Source of the DNA: Chitinophaga chungangae
Lineage (GTDB): Bacteria; Bacteroidota; Bacteroidia; Chitinophagales; Chitinophagaceae
Direction of reading: 5' to 3'
Length of the DNA: 64,000 bases
Assembly (NCBI RefSeq): GCF_017742215.1
Contig: NZ_JAGHKP010000005.1
Location: 62,001 to 126,000 of the forward strand
Of this stretch, positions 42,606 to 51,813 are shown one piece after another. The notes under the pieces are model-generated. The model was given only the letters and a program-made list of their open reading frames with translations. It made no database searches and was not told the origin of the DNA. The position numbers and the translations under genes were made by a program. How positions within the stretch are numbered: position 1 is the first letter of the stretch; each line of letters opens with the position of its first letter.

Positions 42606-44070
42606 ATTCGCGGTAACCGAGTATTTCACCGTTCCTTTCCTTCACCACCAGCACTTTCGTGCTTTTGAACTTCCCGTGAACGGTGCTCGCCGAATATACA
42701 TGAAATTTCACGGGCGCAGTGAACGATTTCATCCCGCGGGTGAGCGGCGAAGTTTTGGTTTCGTTGACGAATACTTTTTTGTTGAATCCACGCGGCAGTT
42801 TACGCGTGTTCAGAAATCCCGCCAGCGCGGCATCTTCTTTCTTTTCTTTTGCCGGCTTCGGTACGGAGATAAAGGTGTTTAATGCCAAACCTTTCGCCAT
42901 GGCGCCGGAACGGCGGTTCTGCCGCTGATCGCCCTGCGCGGCCGCAACGGCAACGGCTGTTAACGAAGGATCGCCCAGCAGGTAAAATTGCGCGATGGTC
43001 TTCAGTTCGTATGGATCAAGCGTCGGGCCCATTTCGTCGAGGAAACGCTGGCGCGCTTCCAGGAATGCGCGGCCGGTGGAAGCGCCTTTGATGGTATTGA
43101 TCAGGAAATATTGCGTGAGCAGGTCTGCCAGCCCCTGGCCTTTGGCAGGCCCGTAAGCGATCGTAGAGCTGCCCGCGAAAGCGATGGCGTGATTGAGCAG
43201 GTAATTGCTGGCGATGCTGAGATTTGCCGTTTCCGTCAGCGAAGGATCGTACAGCTGTGCGCCGTAACAACATTCCGCGGCCACTATCGCGCCTTTGCTG
43301 ATCTTTTTGGCGAGCAGCGAAGAACAGAGCGCTTCGGGGAATTTTTTGCCTTTCTGCCCGTAATAACTCGGGTCGTCCAGCGCACCATGACAATTGATAA
43401 AATGCGTCCTGGCTTTCAGCTGCGTGCCTGTCCATTCCGGGCCGAGCACAGGCGAAAGCTGCAGGCCGGCGTTGTCGCCAAAGATGTTGCGCAGGCTTTC
43501 CTGGGTTGAAAGCCGCCAGTCGTGCACGCTGACGCTGAAGTATCGCCGGTATTGCCGTTGTTTGCCGGGTTTGCTGGCGGTAACGTCCTGCACCAGCGAA
43601 TGGAAATAAGCGGGGTCGCTGCCGCCGGGCACGTCGGGCAGGCGGCCTACCACGCGGGTGGGCGATACGAACCTGCCGGGGTCGGTGCTGTAAGCGGCTT
43701 CGCAGGCATAAGGCAGGTCGCTGGGGATCAACTCGTCTTCATCGTCTTCGCTGAACAGCAGGTTTTTCAGCGGCTGGAAAGGGATCACGTCCTGCGCGCC
43801 GGCGATCAGCAGGTAATCCGGCTCGAAATGCCTGAACAGGCCGTCTATCGCGAATTTGTGCTGTTTGGCGCTGCCGGGCGTTTTTACGGCGGGCGATTTA
43901 TATTTTTTCATGAGGGCGGCATCGTCCACGAAAACTGTTTCGCTGTTCAGCCCGCGTTTTTTATCCGCAGCCTGCAAGGCTTTCAGGTCTTTTAAGATGG
44001 AAGAAAGTTTGCTGCCGTATTTTTTCTCCAGCGCGGAGCGGCAGGACACAATGAGTTTGTCCTTTTTCAT
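42592..44070 (-). CDS. gingipain-like (C25 / clan CD) cysteine peptidase, cytoplasmic
   Basis: This is a 492-aa protein without signal peptide or T9SS domain. A probable catalytic dyad is His228 in HFINCHGALDDPSYYG and Cys267 or Cys268 in IVAAECCYGAQLYDP, arranged as in gingipains and caspases (a strand ending in His-Gly, then a strand ending in Cys). Earlier landmarks are YLLIAGAQDVIPFQPL and RVVGRLPDV, seen in C25 peptidases. QFYLLGDPSLTAV after the catalytic part is also a C25 hallmark. The C-terminal 110 residues, from about GLALNTF, are basic. Gingipains are normally secreted, so the cytoplasmic form with an overlapping small gene is noteworthy. Confidence 0.8.
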   Translation of the reverse strand: MKKDKLIVSCRSALEKKYGSKLSSILKDLKALQAADKKRGLNSETVFVDDAALMKKYKSPAVKTPGSAKQHKFAIDGLFRHFEPDYLLIAGAQDVIPFQPLKNLLFSEDDEDELIPSDLPYACEAAYSTDPGRFVSPTRVVGRLPDVPGGSDPAYFHSLVQDVTASKPGKQRQYRRYFSVSVHDWRLSTQESLRNIFGDNAGLQLSPVLGPEWTGTQLKARTHFINCHGALDDPSYYGQKGKKFPEALCSSLLAKKISKGAIVAAECCYGAQLYDPSLTETANLSIASNYLLNHAIAFAGSSTIAYGPAKGQGLADLLTQYFLINTIKGASTGRAFLEARQRFLDEMGPTLDPYELKTIAQFYLLGDPSLTAVAVAAAQGDQRQNRRSGAMAKGLALNTFISVPKPAKEKKEDAALAGFLNTRKLPRGFNKKVFVNETKTSPLTRGMKSFTAPVKFHVYSASTVHGKFKSTKVLVVKERNGEILGYREYVRR

Positions 44071-44181
44071 AACCGGGGTCGTTTTTGGGGTGTGGTAACT
44101 GTTACGAAATTAAGCTATTTCGGACTTATTGCATAAATGCGGAGGAATGAGTATTTTAATCGTTCATTACAAATAGTCCAT

Positions 44182-45441
44182 ATGAACTACCCGCGTTATG
44201 CCTGTTTTATCACGCTCATTTTTTTTGCCATGACGGCCAATGCGCAGCTGCAAGCCCGTTACACGGTGAAAGCCGGGAAATACGCCCGTCACAATACCAT
44301 CATTTCCGTGCCCGGCGAAGCGCAAAAGGGCGATGTATACCAGCTGTACCTCGTGAACGGCGACAGCAAAACACCCGTGCCCGTGCAGGTGAGCAACGGG
44401 AGGTTCGTATGGCCGCTGGGCGATGATCTGCAAGCCGGGCAGCGCCGCGTGTTCGAGTTGTGGAAGAACGGGAAAGACGATGCGCCGGCGAACCCGGACG
44501 ATGCAGTAACCGTCGATAATTCAGCGGAGGGTTTTACGGTGAAACGCGGCCGCAAGCCGGTGCTGTTTTACCAGGCGGCGATCAAAGACGTGCCTCCCGG
44601 TGTGGACACGGCTTTTCGCAGAGGCGGTTTTATCCATCCCGCGTATACCCCGGGCGGAAAAGTGCTCACCAACATCCAGCCCAAAGACCACTACCACCAC
44701 TACGGCATTTGGAACCCCTGGACGGATACGGAATTCGAAGGCCAGGAGGTCGATTTCTGGAACCTTTCCAAAAAACAGGGCACCGTGCGCGTGAATTTTG
44801 AAAGCGACCGCAATTACAGCGTGTCCGGCCCGGTTTGGGGCGGCTTTTTACAGGTACAGGACCATATCGTGTTCGGAAAAGGCGGCCCTGATAAAACGGC
44901 TATCAAAGAAGAACTGGAAGTAAGCGCTTACGGCGCCACGAAAGACGTACAGATATGGGATTACAATTCCACGATGGCCTGCGGTACGGGTTCGCCGATC
45001 ACTTTGAAGGAATACCGCTATGGAGGCGGGTTTTCGATAAGAGGGGCCGAAGAATGGAACAATGAGAACAGCGCGGTGCTGACTTCGGAAGGGAAGACCC
45101 GCAAAGACGGCGATATGACGCATGCCCGCTGGTTCAAAATTACCGGCGAATTGAAAGGCGGTAAAGGCGGCATCCTCGTTTTATCTTCCCCGCAAAACTT
45201 CAACTCGCCGCAGCCGCTGCGCGTTTGGCCCGAGAAGGATCAGCACGGGCAGGTGTTCGCCGAGTTCAGCCCAACCAAAGACAAATCCTGGACGTTGGAG
45301 CCGGGTAAACAATATCTTCAGCAATACCGCGTGATCACTTACGACGGCGACCTCACGGCCGAGCAGGCGGAGGCTTATTGGAACGACTATGCCCATCCGC
45401 CGGTGGTGGATGTGGCGCCTGCGAGAAAAATCAAAAAGTAG
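44182..45441 (+). CDS. PmoA-like (DUF6807) exported protein
   Basis: This is a 419-aa protein with a signal peptide (MNYPRYACFITLIFFAMTANAQ). The conserved block KDHYHHYGIWNPWTDTEFEGQEVDFWNLSKKQGTVRV and the later HARWFKITGELKGGKGGI are typical of the family annotated as PmoA or DUF6807 in Bacteroidota. That label is only a remote link to methane monooxygenase. Members sit in polysaccharide-use loci and are probably carbohydrate-active or binding. ATG 44182 begins the signal peptide; an in-frame start 15 codons upstream is less likely. Confidence 0.82.
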   Translation: MNYPRYACFITLIFFAMTANAQLQARYTVKAGKYARHNTIISVPGEAQKGDVYQLYLVNGDSKTPVPVQVSNGRFVWPLGDDLQAGQRRVFELWKNGKDDAPANPDDAVTVDNSAEGFTVKRGRKPVLFYQAAIKDVPPGVDTAFRRGGFIHPAYTPGGKVLTNIQPKDHYHHYGIWNPWTDTEFEGQEVDFWNLSKKQGTVRVNFESDRNYSVSGPVWGGFLQVQDHIVFGKGGPDKTAIKEELEVSAYGATKDVQIWDYNSTMACGTGSPITLKEYRYGGGFSIRGAEEWNNENSAVLTSEGKTRKDGDMTHARWFKITGELKGGKGGILVLSSPQNFNSPQPLRVWPEKDQHGQVFAEFSPTKDKSWTLEPGKQYLQQYRVITYDGDLTAEQAEAYWNDYAHPPVVDVAPARKIKK

Positions 45442-45443
45442 CT

Positions 45444-46799
45444 TTACTGGATATACACCGTCTTGATATTCATGAATTCATGCACTCCTTCCACGCTCAA
45501 TTCGCGGCCGTAACCGGATTGTTTGATGCCGCCGAAGGGAAGCCTGGCGTCTGACCGTACCATGGCGTTGATGAACACGTTGCCGCTTTCGATAAGAGAA
45601 GCGAGGCGGGCGGCCTTTTCAATGTCTTTCGTCCAGAGCGCGGCGCCGAGGCCGAATGGCGTTTGATTGGCGAGACGGATGGCGGAGGCTTCGTCGTTAG
45701 CCGTGATAATAACGGCCAGCGGCCCGAAAGTTTCTTCGTCGAACGCGGGCATGCCGGGTTTTACGCCGGTGAGCAATGCGGGGATAAAATTGCAGCCCTC
45801 GCGTTCGCCGCCCGCGAGCAATTGCGCGCCCTGGGCGATGGAACGTTCCATCTGCGAGGAAAGTTCTTCCGCCAGGTCCGGCCGGGCCATGGGGCCGGTA
45901 TCAGTATCCGCCCGAAAGGGATCGCCCTGGCGCAGCGAAGTGATGACGGATTGCACCTGCTGCGTGAAGTCTTCCGCGATGTTTTTTTCCACGATCCATC
46001 TTTTTGCGGCGATGCAGCTTTGTCCTGCATTCTGCATACGCGCCTTGACGGCGGTTTTGGCCGCTTCGGCAAGGTTGGCGTCTTTCAGCACGATGAACGG
46101 GTCGCTGCCGCCCAGTTCCAGCACGGTTTTTTTGATGTATTTGCCTGCCAGCGCCGCGACGCTCATGCCCGCCGGCGTGCTGCCCGTGAGCGTAACGCCC
46201 TGCACTCGGCTGTCTGCGATCAGCGGCTCCATGTCTTTAGACGATACCAGCACGGTTTGAAATGCGCCTTCGGGGAAACCCGCTTCCAGGAACAGTTTTT
46301 CGATAGCCAGCCCGCAGCCGCTTACATTGCTGGCATGTTTCAGTATGGCGGCATTACCTGCCAGCAGGTTCGGTATGGCGAAGCGGAACACCTGCCAGTA
46401 AGGGAAATTCCAGGGCATGATGGCCAGTACGATGCCTTTGGGCTCAAACGCGGCGTAACTTTTTTTACCATCCGATTCGATGGGGCGGGGCTCCAGCAGC
46501 GGCGCGATGTTGGCGGCGTAATATTCGGCGGTGGTAGCACATTTCAGCACTTCGGCCTTCGCTTCTTTCAGGGTTTTGCCCATTTCTTTCGAAATGATGG
46601 TGGCGTGTTCCGTGGCATTGTTCTTCAGCAATTCCGCCACGCGCAGCATCCAGTCGCAGCGGCGCTGCAGGCTTTCATGACGCAGCGAGGCAAACGCCTT
46701 CCAGCCGGCCTGCATTTTCTTTTCGATCTCTTCCGGCGTATGCGCGGCATATTCAGCAATGGTTTCCTGCGTGTAGGGGTAAATACTCTTGAACGTCAT
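45444..46799 (-). CDS. NAD(P)-dependent succinate-semialdehyde-type aldehyde dehydrogenase
   Basis: This is a 451-aa aldehyde dehydrogenase. The catalytic Cys is in MQNAGQSCIAAKRWIV, the general base Glu in TVLELGGSDPFIVL, and the cofactor loop is TLTGSTPAGMSV. MPWNFPYWQVFRFAIPNLLAGNA is a family hallmark. The 450-residue length and the start TFKSIYPYTQETIAEYA match the short Sad/GabD-like group. It oxidises succinate semialdehyde or a related aldehyde; exact substrate uncertain. It is divergent from the MFS gene and converges on the PmoA-like gene with a 2-bp gap. Confidence 0.92.
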   Translation of the reverse strand: MTFKSIYPYTQETIAEYAAHTPEEIEKKMQAGWKAFASLRHESLQRRCDWMLRVAELLKNNATEHATIISKEMGKTLKEAKAEVLKCATTAEYYAANIAPLLEPRPIESDGKKSYAAFEPKGIVLAIMPWNFPYWQVFRFAIPNLLAGNAAILKHASNVSGCGLAIEKLFLEAGFPEGAFQTVLVSSKDMEPLIADSRVQGVTLTGSTPAGMSVAALAGKYIKKTVLELGGSDPFIVLKDANLAEAAKTAVKARMQNAGQSCIAAKRWIVEKNIAEDFTQQVQSVITSLRQGDPFRADTDTGPMARPDLAEELSSQMERSIAQGAQLLAGGEREGCNFIPALLTGVKPGMPAFDEETFGPLAVIITANDEASAIRLANQTPFGLGAALWTKDIEKAARLASLIESGNVFINAMVRSDARLPFGGIKQSGYGRELSVEGVHEFMNIKTVYIQ

Positions 46800-46849
46800 G
46801 TTATAAAGTTAAGGAATTTTGCGCGTGGCGGCACTTGTCGCAAAACCGT

Positions 46850-46857
46850 TAACTTTG
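46850..46857 (+). promoter_or_regulatory. -7 promoter box for the MFS gene
   Basis: TAACTTTG, exact match, 20 bp before ATG 46878; the predicted leader is only about 14 nt. Confidence 0.5.
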
Positions 46858-46877
46858 CAGCCGAAACAACGGGAAAC

Positions 46878-48050
46878 ATGTCTTTAAGCAAGCTGAACAT
46901 TGCCGTGATGGCCTTATGCACGGGCCTTATCGTCGCGAACATATATTACGCGCAACCTTTGCTGGCGCTCATCAGCAGGGACTTCAACGTTTCCGAATCC
47001 AACGCGGGGCAGGTCACATTTTTTACACAGATCGGGTATGCAATGGGGCTGTTGCTCTGCGTGCCGCTGGGCGACAAGCTGGAGCGGCGCGGGCAGATAC
47101 TGGTAATGACCGGTCTGGCGGTAGCTTCGCTGGTGGCGGCGGCGCTTTCCGTTAACATCGGGATGCTGAAAGTAACGGGTTTCGTGATCGGGTTCACTTC
47201 CATTGTGCCGCAGCTGATATTGCCGCTGGCGGCTTCGCTGTCGGCGCCGGAAAAAAGGGGAAAAGTGATCGGCGTGATCATGAGCGGGCTGCTGATCGGC
47301 ATTTTGTTGTCGAGAACGGTGAGCGGCATTATCGGCGAGCACCTGGGCTGGCGCGCGATGTTCTGGATCGCGGGCGCATTGTCTTTCCTGATGATGGCGA
47401 TCATGTTTTTTTCGTTTCCGAAAAGCAAGCCCGCGTTTACCGGGAGTTACGGCGCGCTGATGCGATCGGTGCTCGTGCTGGTGAAAGAGCAGCCGCTGCT
47501 GCGGGAGGCCTCGGCCATCAATGCGTGCGTATTCGCGGTTTTCGGGCTGTTCTGGACCACTTCGGTGTTCCTGCTGGCAAATCCTCCTTATAATTTCGGA
47601 AGCGATATCATCGGCCTGATGGGCCTTGCCGCGGCCGCGGGCGCTTTGGGCGCGCCGCTCGTGGGAAGGATAGCGGACAAAAAGAACCCGCGCATCGCGA
47701 TCGGTTACGGGGTAACGATGATCCTGCTGAGTTACGTCGTGTTCTGGATCTTCCGCAATTCGCTCACCGGCATCATCGCCGGCATCGTGCTGCTGGACCT
47801 CGGTTTGCAGGGTGTGCACGTGTCTAACCAGACCCGCATTTACTCCCAGTTGCCGGAAGCGCGCAACCGGATGAACACGGTTTTTATGACGGTGAGCTTT
47901 ATCGGCACTTCGCTCGGCTCCGGGATCGGCCTTTGGGTGTGGGACGCGGCGAAATGGACGGGCGTTTGCATCGCAGGGCTGGTCATGACGTGCATGGCTG
48001 TGCTGATCTACGCTTTTACTTACAGGAAACAGGCGCAGCTTCAATTATAA
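46878..48050 (+). CDS. MFS transporter (drug or sugar efflux type)
   Basis: This is a 390-aa inner-membrane permease with 12 predicted helices. The first is LNIAVMALCTGLIVANIYYAQPLLALI. The loop 2-3 motif A appears as GDKLERRGQ. SVNIGMLKVTGFVIGFTSIVPQLILPLAASL and the second half FGLFWTTSVFLLANPPYNF are typical of the DHA1/YgaY-like group that exports small molecules. The frame stays open 405 codons further upstream, antisense to the dehydrogenase, and that part is rejected. The substrate cannot be inferred. Confidence 0.92.
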   Translation: MSLSKLNIAVMALCTGLIVANIYYAQPLLALISRDFNVSESNAGQVTFFTQIGYAMGLLLCVPLGDKLERRGQILVMTGLAVASLVAAALSVNIGMLKVTGFVIGFTSIVPQLILPLAASLSAPEKRGKVIGVIMSGLLIGILLSRTVSGIIGEHLGWRAMFWIAGALSFLMMAIMFFSFPKSKPAFTGSYGALMRSVLVLVKEQPLLREASAINACVFAVFGLFWTTSVFLLANPPYNFGSDIIGLMGLAAAAGALGAPLVGRIADKKNPRIAIGYGVTMILLSYVVFWIFRNSLTGIIAGIVLLDLGLQGVHVSNQTRIYSQLPEARNRMNTVFMTVSFIGTSLGSGIGLWVWDAAKWTGVCIAGLVMTCMAVLIYAFTYRKQAQLQL

Positions 48051-48081
48051 ACATCCGTAGCGGAGGCTTGATTTTTGTGCC

Positions 48082-48345
48082 ATGTTGGGGAAAAAAGACA
48101 TGGAAACAACAACATTCGATATGCTGCTGCACCAGGTGCCTTATATAGTGAAAGCAACGCCTTTCCGGTTCAATGACGAAACCCGGTTTACGATCAGCTA
48201 TAACGGCGGGCCGGATCACATATTCGCGTGGGACGATAGCACGATGGAATTTACTGCCATAGACGACGATGCGTCGGCGATTCCCGATGAAATGGAAAAT
48301 GCGATCTCGCTCAAATTACAGCTGTTGCTGGCAGGCAAAAGTTAG
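48082..48345 (+). CDS. small conserved-looking protein of unknown function
   Basis: This is an 87-aa protein if started at 48082, or 81 aa from ATG 48100 (METTTFDML), which I prefer slightly because a TGATTTTTG promoter-like box sits at about 48067. The sequence is acidic (FAWDDSTMEFTAIDDDASAIPDEMENAISLKLQ) and probably cytoplasmic alpha/beta. It ends one base before the stop of the convergent GH97 gene. I do not recognise the family. Confidence 0.6.
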   Translation: MLGKKDMETTTFDMLLHQVPYIVKATPFRFNDETRFTISYNGGPDHIFAWDDSTMEFTAIDDDASAIPDEMENAISLKLQLLLAGKS

Positions 48346-48346
48346 A

Positions 48347-50167
48347 TCATTGTTCTTCCCTGATCCGTATTACCAGGCCGCCCGTTGGCGGAAGCGTGAA
48401 CTTTTCCGCGGCTGAAGCCTTTATGTTTTTCTTTTGAACCGCAAACCCTTCGCCGTCGCTTACCACGAGGGCCGCATAGTTTTTGCGGCCCAGGAAAACG
48501 GGGCGGAGGGTGAACGCCTGCGGCTGCTCCGTTCCGTTGATCACCGCCACATACCAGTCTTTCCCTTTTCTTTTTGCCAGCGCTGCCAGCTTGCCTATTT
48601 CACTTCCTTCGAGCGAGATCGTTTCGTCCCAGGTAACGGGGAGCGTTTGCAGCAGCGGTATTACCGGCGCATACAGCGGATCGTTTATGACGGTTACGGG
48701 GTTTTCCGCCATACATTGGAAGGGAGAATTAAAAAGGTAAAGCAGCGCCAGCTGGTGCGTATAAGTGGTGTTGCCTTTGTTCGAAAAGAAACCCGGCGTA
48801 TAATCGCCATGCCCGCAGAGGAAACGCGTGAAAGGCAAGGCCGCATTGTGCCAGGCGGGGATCGGCTCGTTCATGTTATTCAGTTCCATGCCGCGGATGC
48901 CTTCCCTGGTCATTTCATTGGGATAGGTGATGTTTTCGCCTGTAGGGGCGTGGCACCCGTGGAAGTTAACCATCAGGCGGCGGGCGGCGGCGGCTTTGAG
49001 GAAATCAATCTCAAAATCCACCAGCGCTTTTGCTTCGCTGTTCATAAAATCGGTTTTAACGCCCGCTACGCCGCAAAATACCAGGCTGTCCAGGAAACCG
49101 TTGCGCTGCGCGGGCTCGCGCAGCCATTTGGAATCGCGCCAGACCCATACTTTCACGTTTTTTTCCGCTGCGTAGCGGCAGATCTCTTTCAGCTGCGCCC
49201 ACTTGTCCGGCCATACGGTTTCCCAGCCTTCGTCCAGCAAAGTATATTCGAAATGCAGGGCAGACGCGGCGTCGATGAACCGTTTTTCCTCATCGGGCTG
49301 CATGTAATTTTCCTTCCGCGTGATCCAGCTCCAAACGCTTTTGCCGGGGCGGACCCAGGAGCGGTCTGCATACAAAGAGGTATCCGCGGGAGGCGCCAGC
49401 GCGGCGATCATCCCGTTGTTCACGAGGCTGTTCAGGTCTTCCGCGTACATCACTATCCGCCAGGGAGAATACCGGCCGCCTCGCACTTCAAAACCATTGT
49501 TCCCTTCCGTGAAATTCACCTGTACAAGGCGGTCGCCTTTCGCTTCCAGCCGCATGCCGCTGTAATCGTACAGTGCGGCTTCAGAAATGGCCATATAACT
49601 TTTATCCGTAAGCTGTATCACCAGCGGTTTGCCCTGCACCGGGCCGGATGAGGAAATAACCGGCAGGCTGTCTACCGTGGTATGCATCCACCATCCCGCA
49701 TAAGATTTCAGTTTCCAGGCGCTGTTCCTCTCAAAGAACCACACGCGCGACGATGCGGGCAACGTAAATGATGTGCGTTCTTCTTTGACGTTTAACACGC
49801 CTTCGCCGGGAAAGCGGTAACGGAAAGCGCAGCCGTCGTTGAACAAGCGGAATTCCATCCGGAACGTTTGATGTGTTCCTTTCACCGTAACCTCGTACAG
49901 GCGGCTGTTTTGAACGGACGTTTCCCGCGAAATGTCAATGGCGGTGACGTTTTCCCCCAACACCCCGGCAAAAAGCCGCACGCCGGCGGGAGAAGGCGCA
50001 ATGAGCGGTTTTTTGCCTGCAGAAAAAGACCAAAAGAGGTTGCCATTGCTGACGGACAATCTGGCGGAAAGTTTACCGTTGGGGGCTTTGAAATGAAGCA
50101 CGCGCTGCGCATGCACTTGCGGCGTTAGGTACGATAACAGTATGAAAAGAAGGATGAATGGACGCAT
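48347..50167 (-). CDS. glycoside hydrolase family 97
   Basis: This is a 606-aa exported alpha-glycosidase (signal peptide MRPFILLFILLSYLTPQVHA). The N-terminal beta-sandwich (about 22-250) leads to a TIM barrel with EYTLLDEGWETVW, GVAGVKTDFMNSEAKALVDF, LMVNFHGCHAPTGENITYPNEMTREGIRGMELNN, and a C-terminal beta-domain. An Asp rather than Glu at the KTDFM position suggests the retaining branch (alpha-galactosidase-like) rather than inverting SusB-like alpha-glucosidase. Two LacI-type palindromes at 50224-50256 sit upstream, so sugar-dependent control is likely. It is periplasmic. Confidence 0.9.
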   Translation of the reverse strand: MRPFILLFILLSYLTPQVHAQRVLHFKAPNGKLSARLSVSNGNLFWSFSAGKKPLIAPSPAGVRLFAGVLGENVTAIDISRETSVQNSRLYEVTVKGTHQTFRMEFRLFNDGCAFRYRFPGEGVLNVKEERTSFTLPASSRVWFFERNSAWKLKSYAGWWMHTTVDSLPVISSSGPVQGKPLVIQLTDKSYMAISEAALYDYSGMRLEAKGDRLVQVNFTEGNNGFEVRGGRYSPWRIVMYAEDLNSLVNNGMIAALAPPADTSLYADRSWVRPGKSVWSWITRKENYMQPDEEKRFIDAASALHFEYTLLDEGWETVWPDKWAQLKEICRYAAEKNVKVWVWRDSKWLREPAQRNGFLDSLVFCGVAGVKTDFMNSEAKALVDFEIDFLKAAAARRLMVNFHGCHAPTGENITYPNEMTREGIRGMELNNMNEPIPAWHNAALPFTRFLCGHGDYTPGFFSNKGNTTYTHQLALLYLFNSPFQCMAENPVTVINDPLYAPVIPLLQTLPVTWDETISLEGSEIGKLAALAKRKGKDWYVAVINGTEQPQAFTLRPVFLGRKNYAALVVSDGEGFAVQKKNIKASAAEKFTLPPTGGLVIRIREEQ

Positions 50168-50223
50168 TGCTCAAAATAACAACTTCATGAAAATTCGCCG
50201 AACGGCTGCGGAAGGAAAAGGAG

Positions 50224-50256
50224 TGGGAGCGCTCCCATTTTGCGGGAATGCTCCCA
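50224..50256. promoter_or_regulatory. tandem LacI-family-type operators upstream of the GH97 gene
   Basis: TGGGAGCGCTCCCA (50224-50237) is a perfect 14-bp palindrome with the central CG step of LacI-family operators; the same 14-mer is known as the CebR box of Streptomyces. A second copy with two changes, GGGAATGCTCCCA (50244-50256), lies 19 bp further. They are 57-90 bp upstream of the GH97 start. No lacI-type gene is in the window. Confidence 0.7.
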
Positions 50257-50263
50257 AAACAAA

Positions 50264-50289
50264 AAGCCGGTACAGCGATGTACCGGCTT
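50264..50289 (-). terminator. pyk terminator
   Basis: AAGCCGGTACA, 4-nt loop, TGTACCGGCTT. On the minus strand T5 follows, which fits the end of the pfkA-pyk transcript. Confidence 0.8.
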
Positions 50290-50312
50290 CGTTGAAAAAA
50301 ATATGATCTGCC

Positions 50313-51803
50313 TTATTCTGGCACTCTTGTGATCTTCAGCATGTTGGTGGGCAGGTGCAGTTTAACGGGCGTGCTGCCGGTGTTTACCACCACGTCGTTC
50401 GTTTTCACGAAACCTCTTTCCTTCAGGATGTTGATCTGGTCGGAGATGATATCGTCGAGGCTTTCTTCTTCGCCATAGTAGAAGGCGCGTACGCCCCAGC
50501 TCAGGCTCAGCTGGTTCACCAGCGTTTTTTCTTTCGTGAAGATGAACAGCGGCGATTTCGGGCGGTAGCTGGAAAGCATGAAACCGGTGTAACCGCTCTG
50601 CGTCATCCCGATCAGCGCATCGGATTCCAGGTCTTCCGCGATCTTGCACGCATTGTAACAAAGCGCGTCGCTCAGGAAGGTGGGGGAGTGGCGGTGGGGG
50701 ATCAGGTTGCGGTTGTAGATGATGCTTTCTTTTTCCACTTCGCCGATGATCTTGCGCATGGTCTGGATCACGAGGGTAGGATGGTTGCCGGTGGCGGTTT
50801 CGCCGCTCAGCATTACCGCATCGGCGCCTTCCAGCACAGCGTTCGCCACGTCGGTGATCTCGCTGCGGTTGGGGCGTGTGCGGTCTATCATCGATTCCAT
50901 CATCTGCGTGGCCACGATCACGGGTTTCGCGCGGTGGATACATTTGCGGATAATGTCTTTCTGGATCATGGGGATCTGCTCTACGGGCAGCTCCACGCCC
51001 AGGTCGCCGCGGGCGATCATTACGCCGTCGCTTTCCCAGATGATCTCTTTCAGGTTCTGGATCGCTTCGGGTTTTTCGATCTTGGAAATGATCTTCATTT
51101 TGGAATTACGCTCTTTCAGGCGTTTGCGCAGCAGTCCGAGGTCTTTTACGTTACGCACGAAAGACAGCGCCACCCAGTCGCATTCATGGTCGATGATAAA
51201 TTCCAGGTCTTCCTCGTCTTTCACGGTCAGCGCCGGGAGAGATACTTTGGTATCGGGAAGGTTGAAGCCTTTTTTGGAAGACAAAACCCCGCCCAGCAGT
51301 ACTTCCGCCTTGATGAGGTGGTCGGGCGTGATCTCTTTTACCACGGTTTCGATCTTGCCGTCGTCCAGCAGGATCTTCTGGCCGGGACGAACGTCTTTGT
51401 GGAGGTCATGGTAAGATACGTAGATCTTTTCCATGGTTCCCACGCATTTTTCGGTGGTAAAAGTGAGGATGTCTCCTGTTTTCAGCGGAAGGGCGTTGTT
51501 CTCGATCTCGCCCACGCGCAGTTTCGGGCCTTGCAGATCGGCCAGGATGGCGATGTTGTAAGGCTCCGTTTTATTGATCTGGCGGATGTAGTTGATGATC
51601 CGCAGTTTATCTTCATGGCTCCCATGGGAAAAGTTCAGGCGGAATACGTTCACCCCGGCCTGTACGAGTTCCAATAATTTCTCATAGGTATCAGAAGCAG
51701 GGCCAACCGTGGCTACGATCTTGGTTTTCTGCTTCGCATGCGCCGCTCCGGCATCGTTGTCCATTTCCTTATGAAAGTATTTGGACAGATCTTTTGTACT
51801 CAT
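50313..51803 (-). CDS. pyk: pyruvate kinase
   Basis: This is a 496-aa enzyme transferring phosphate from PEP to ADP. After a 25-residue N-terminal extension, KTKIVATVGPASDTYEKL begins the barrel. RLNFSHG binds ADP and potassium, and ISKIEKPEAIQNL plus VMIARGDLGVELP hold the catalytic Lys and metal Glu/Asp. QMMESMIDRTRPNRSEITDVANAVLEGADAVMLSGETATG is the PROSITE-like block. The C-terminal regulatory domain is complete. It follows pfkA by 10 bp, so both glycolytic kinases share one transcript. Confidence 0.97.
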   Translation of the reverse strand: MSTKDLSKYFHKEMDNDAGAAHAKQKTKIVATVGPASDTYEKLLELVQAGVNVFRLNFSHGSHEDKLRIINYIRQINKTEPYNIAILADLQGPKLRVGEIENNALPLKTGDILTFTTEKCVGTMEKIYVSYHDLHKDVRPGQKILLDDGKIETVVKEITPDHLIKAEVLLGGVLSSKKGFNLPDTKVSLPALTVKDEEDLEFIIDHECDWVALSFVRNVKDLGLLRKRLKERNSKMKIISKIEKPEAIQNLKEIIWESDGVMIARGDLGVELPVEQIPMIQKDIIRKCIHRAKPVIVATQMMESMIDRTRPNRSEITDVANAVLEGADAVMLSGETATGNHPTLVIQTMRKIIGEVEKESIIYNRNLIPHRHSPTFLSDALCYNACKIAEDLESDALIGMTQSGYTGFMLSSYRPKSPLFIFTKEKTLVNQLSLSWGVRAFYYGEEESLDDIISDQINILKERGFVKTNDVVVNTGSTPVKLHLPTNMLKITRVPE

Positions 51804-51813
51804 AGACGTTTAT

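Noticed and set aside
45663..46877. A 405-codon open extension in frame with the MFS gene, antisense to the aldehyde dehydrogenase
   Set aside because: The sequence is low-quality His/Phe/Gln-rich translation typical of antisense frames in GC-biased genes, and the MFS promoter (46850-46857) lies at its end.
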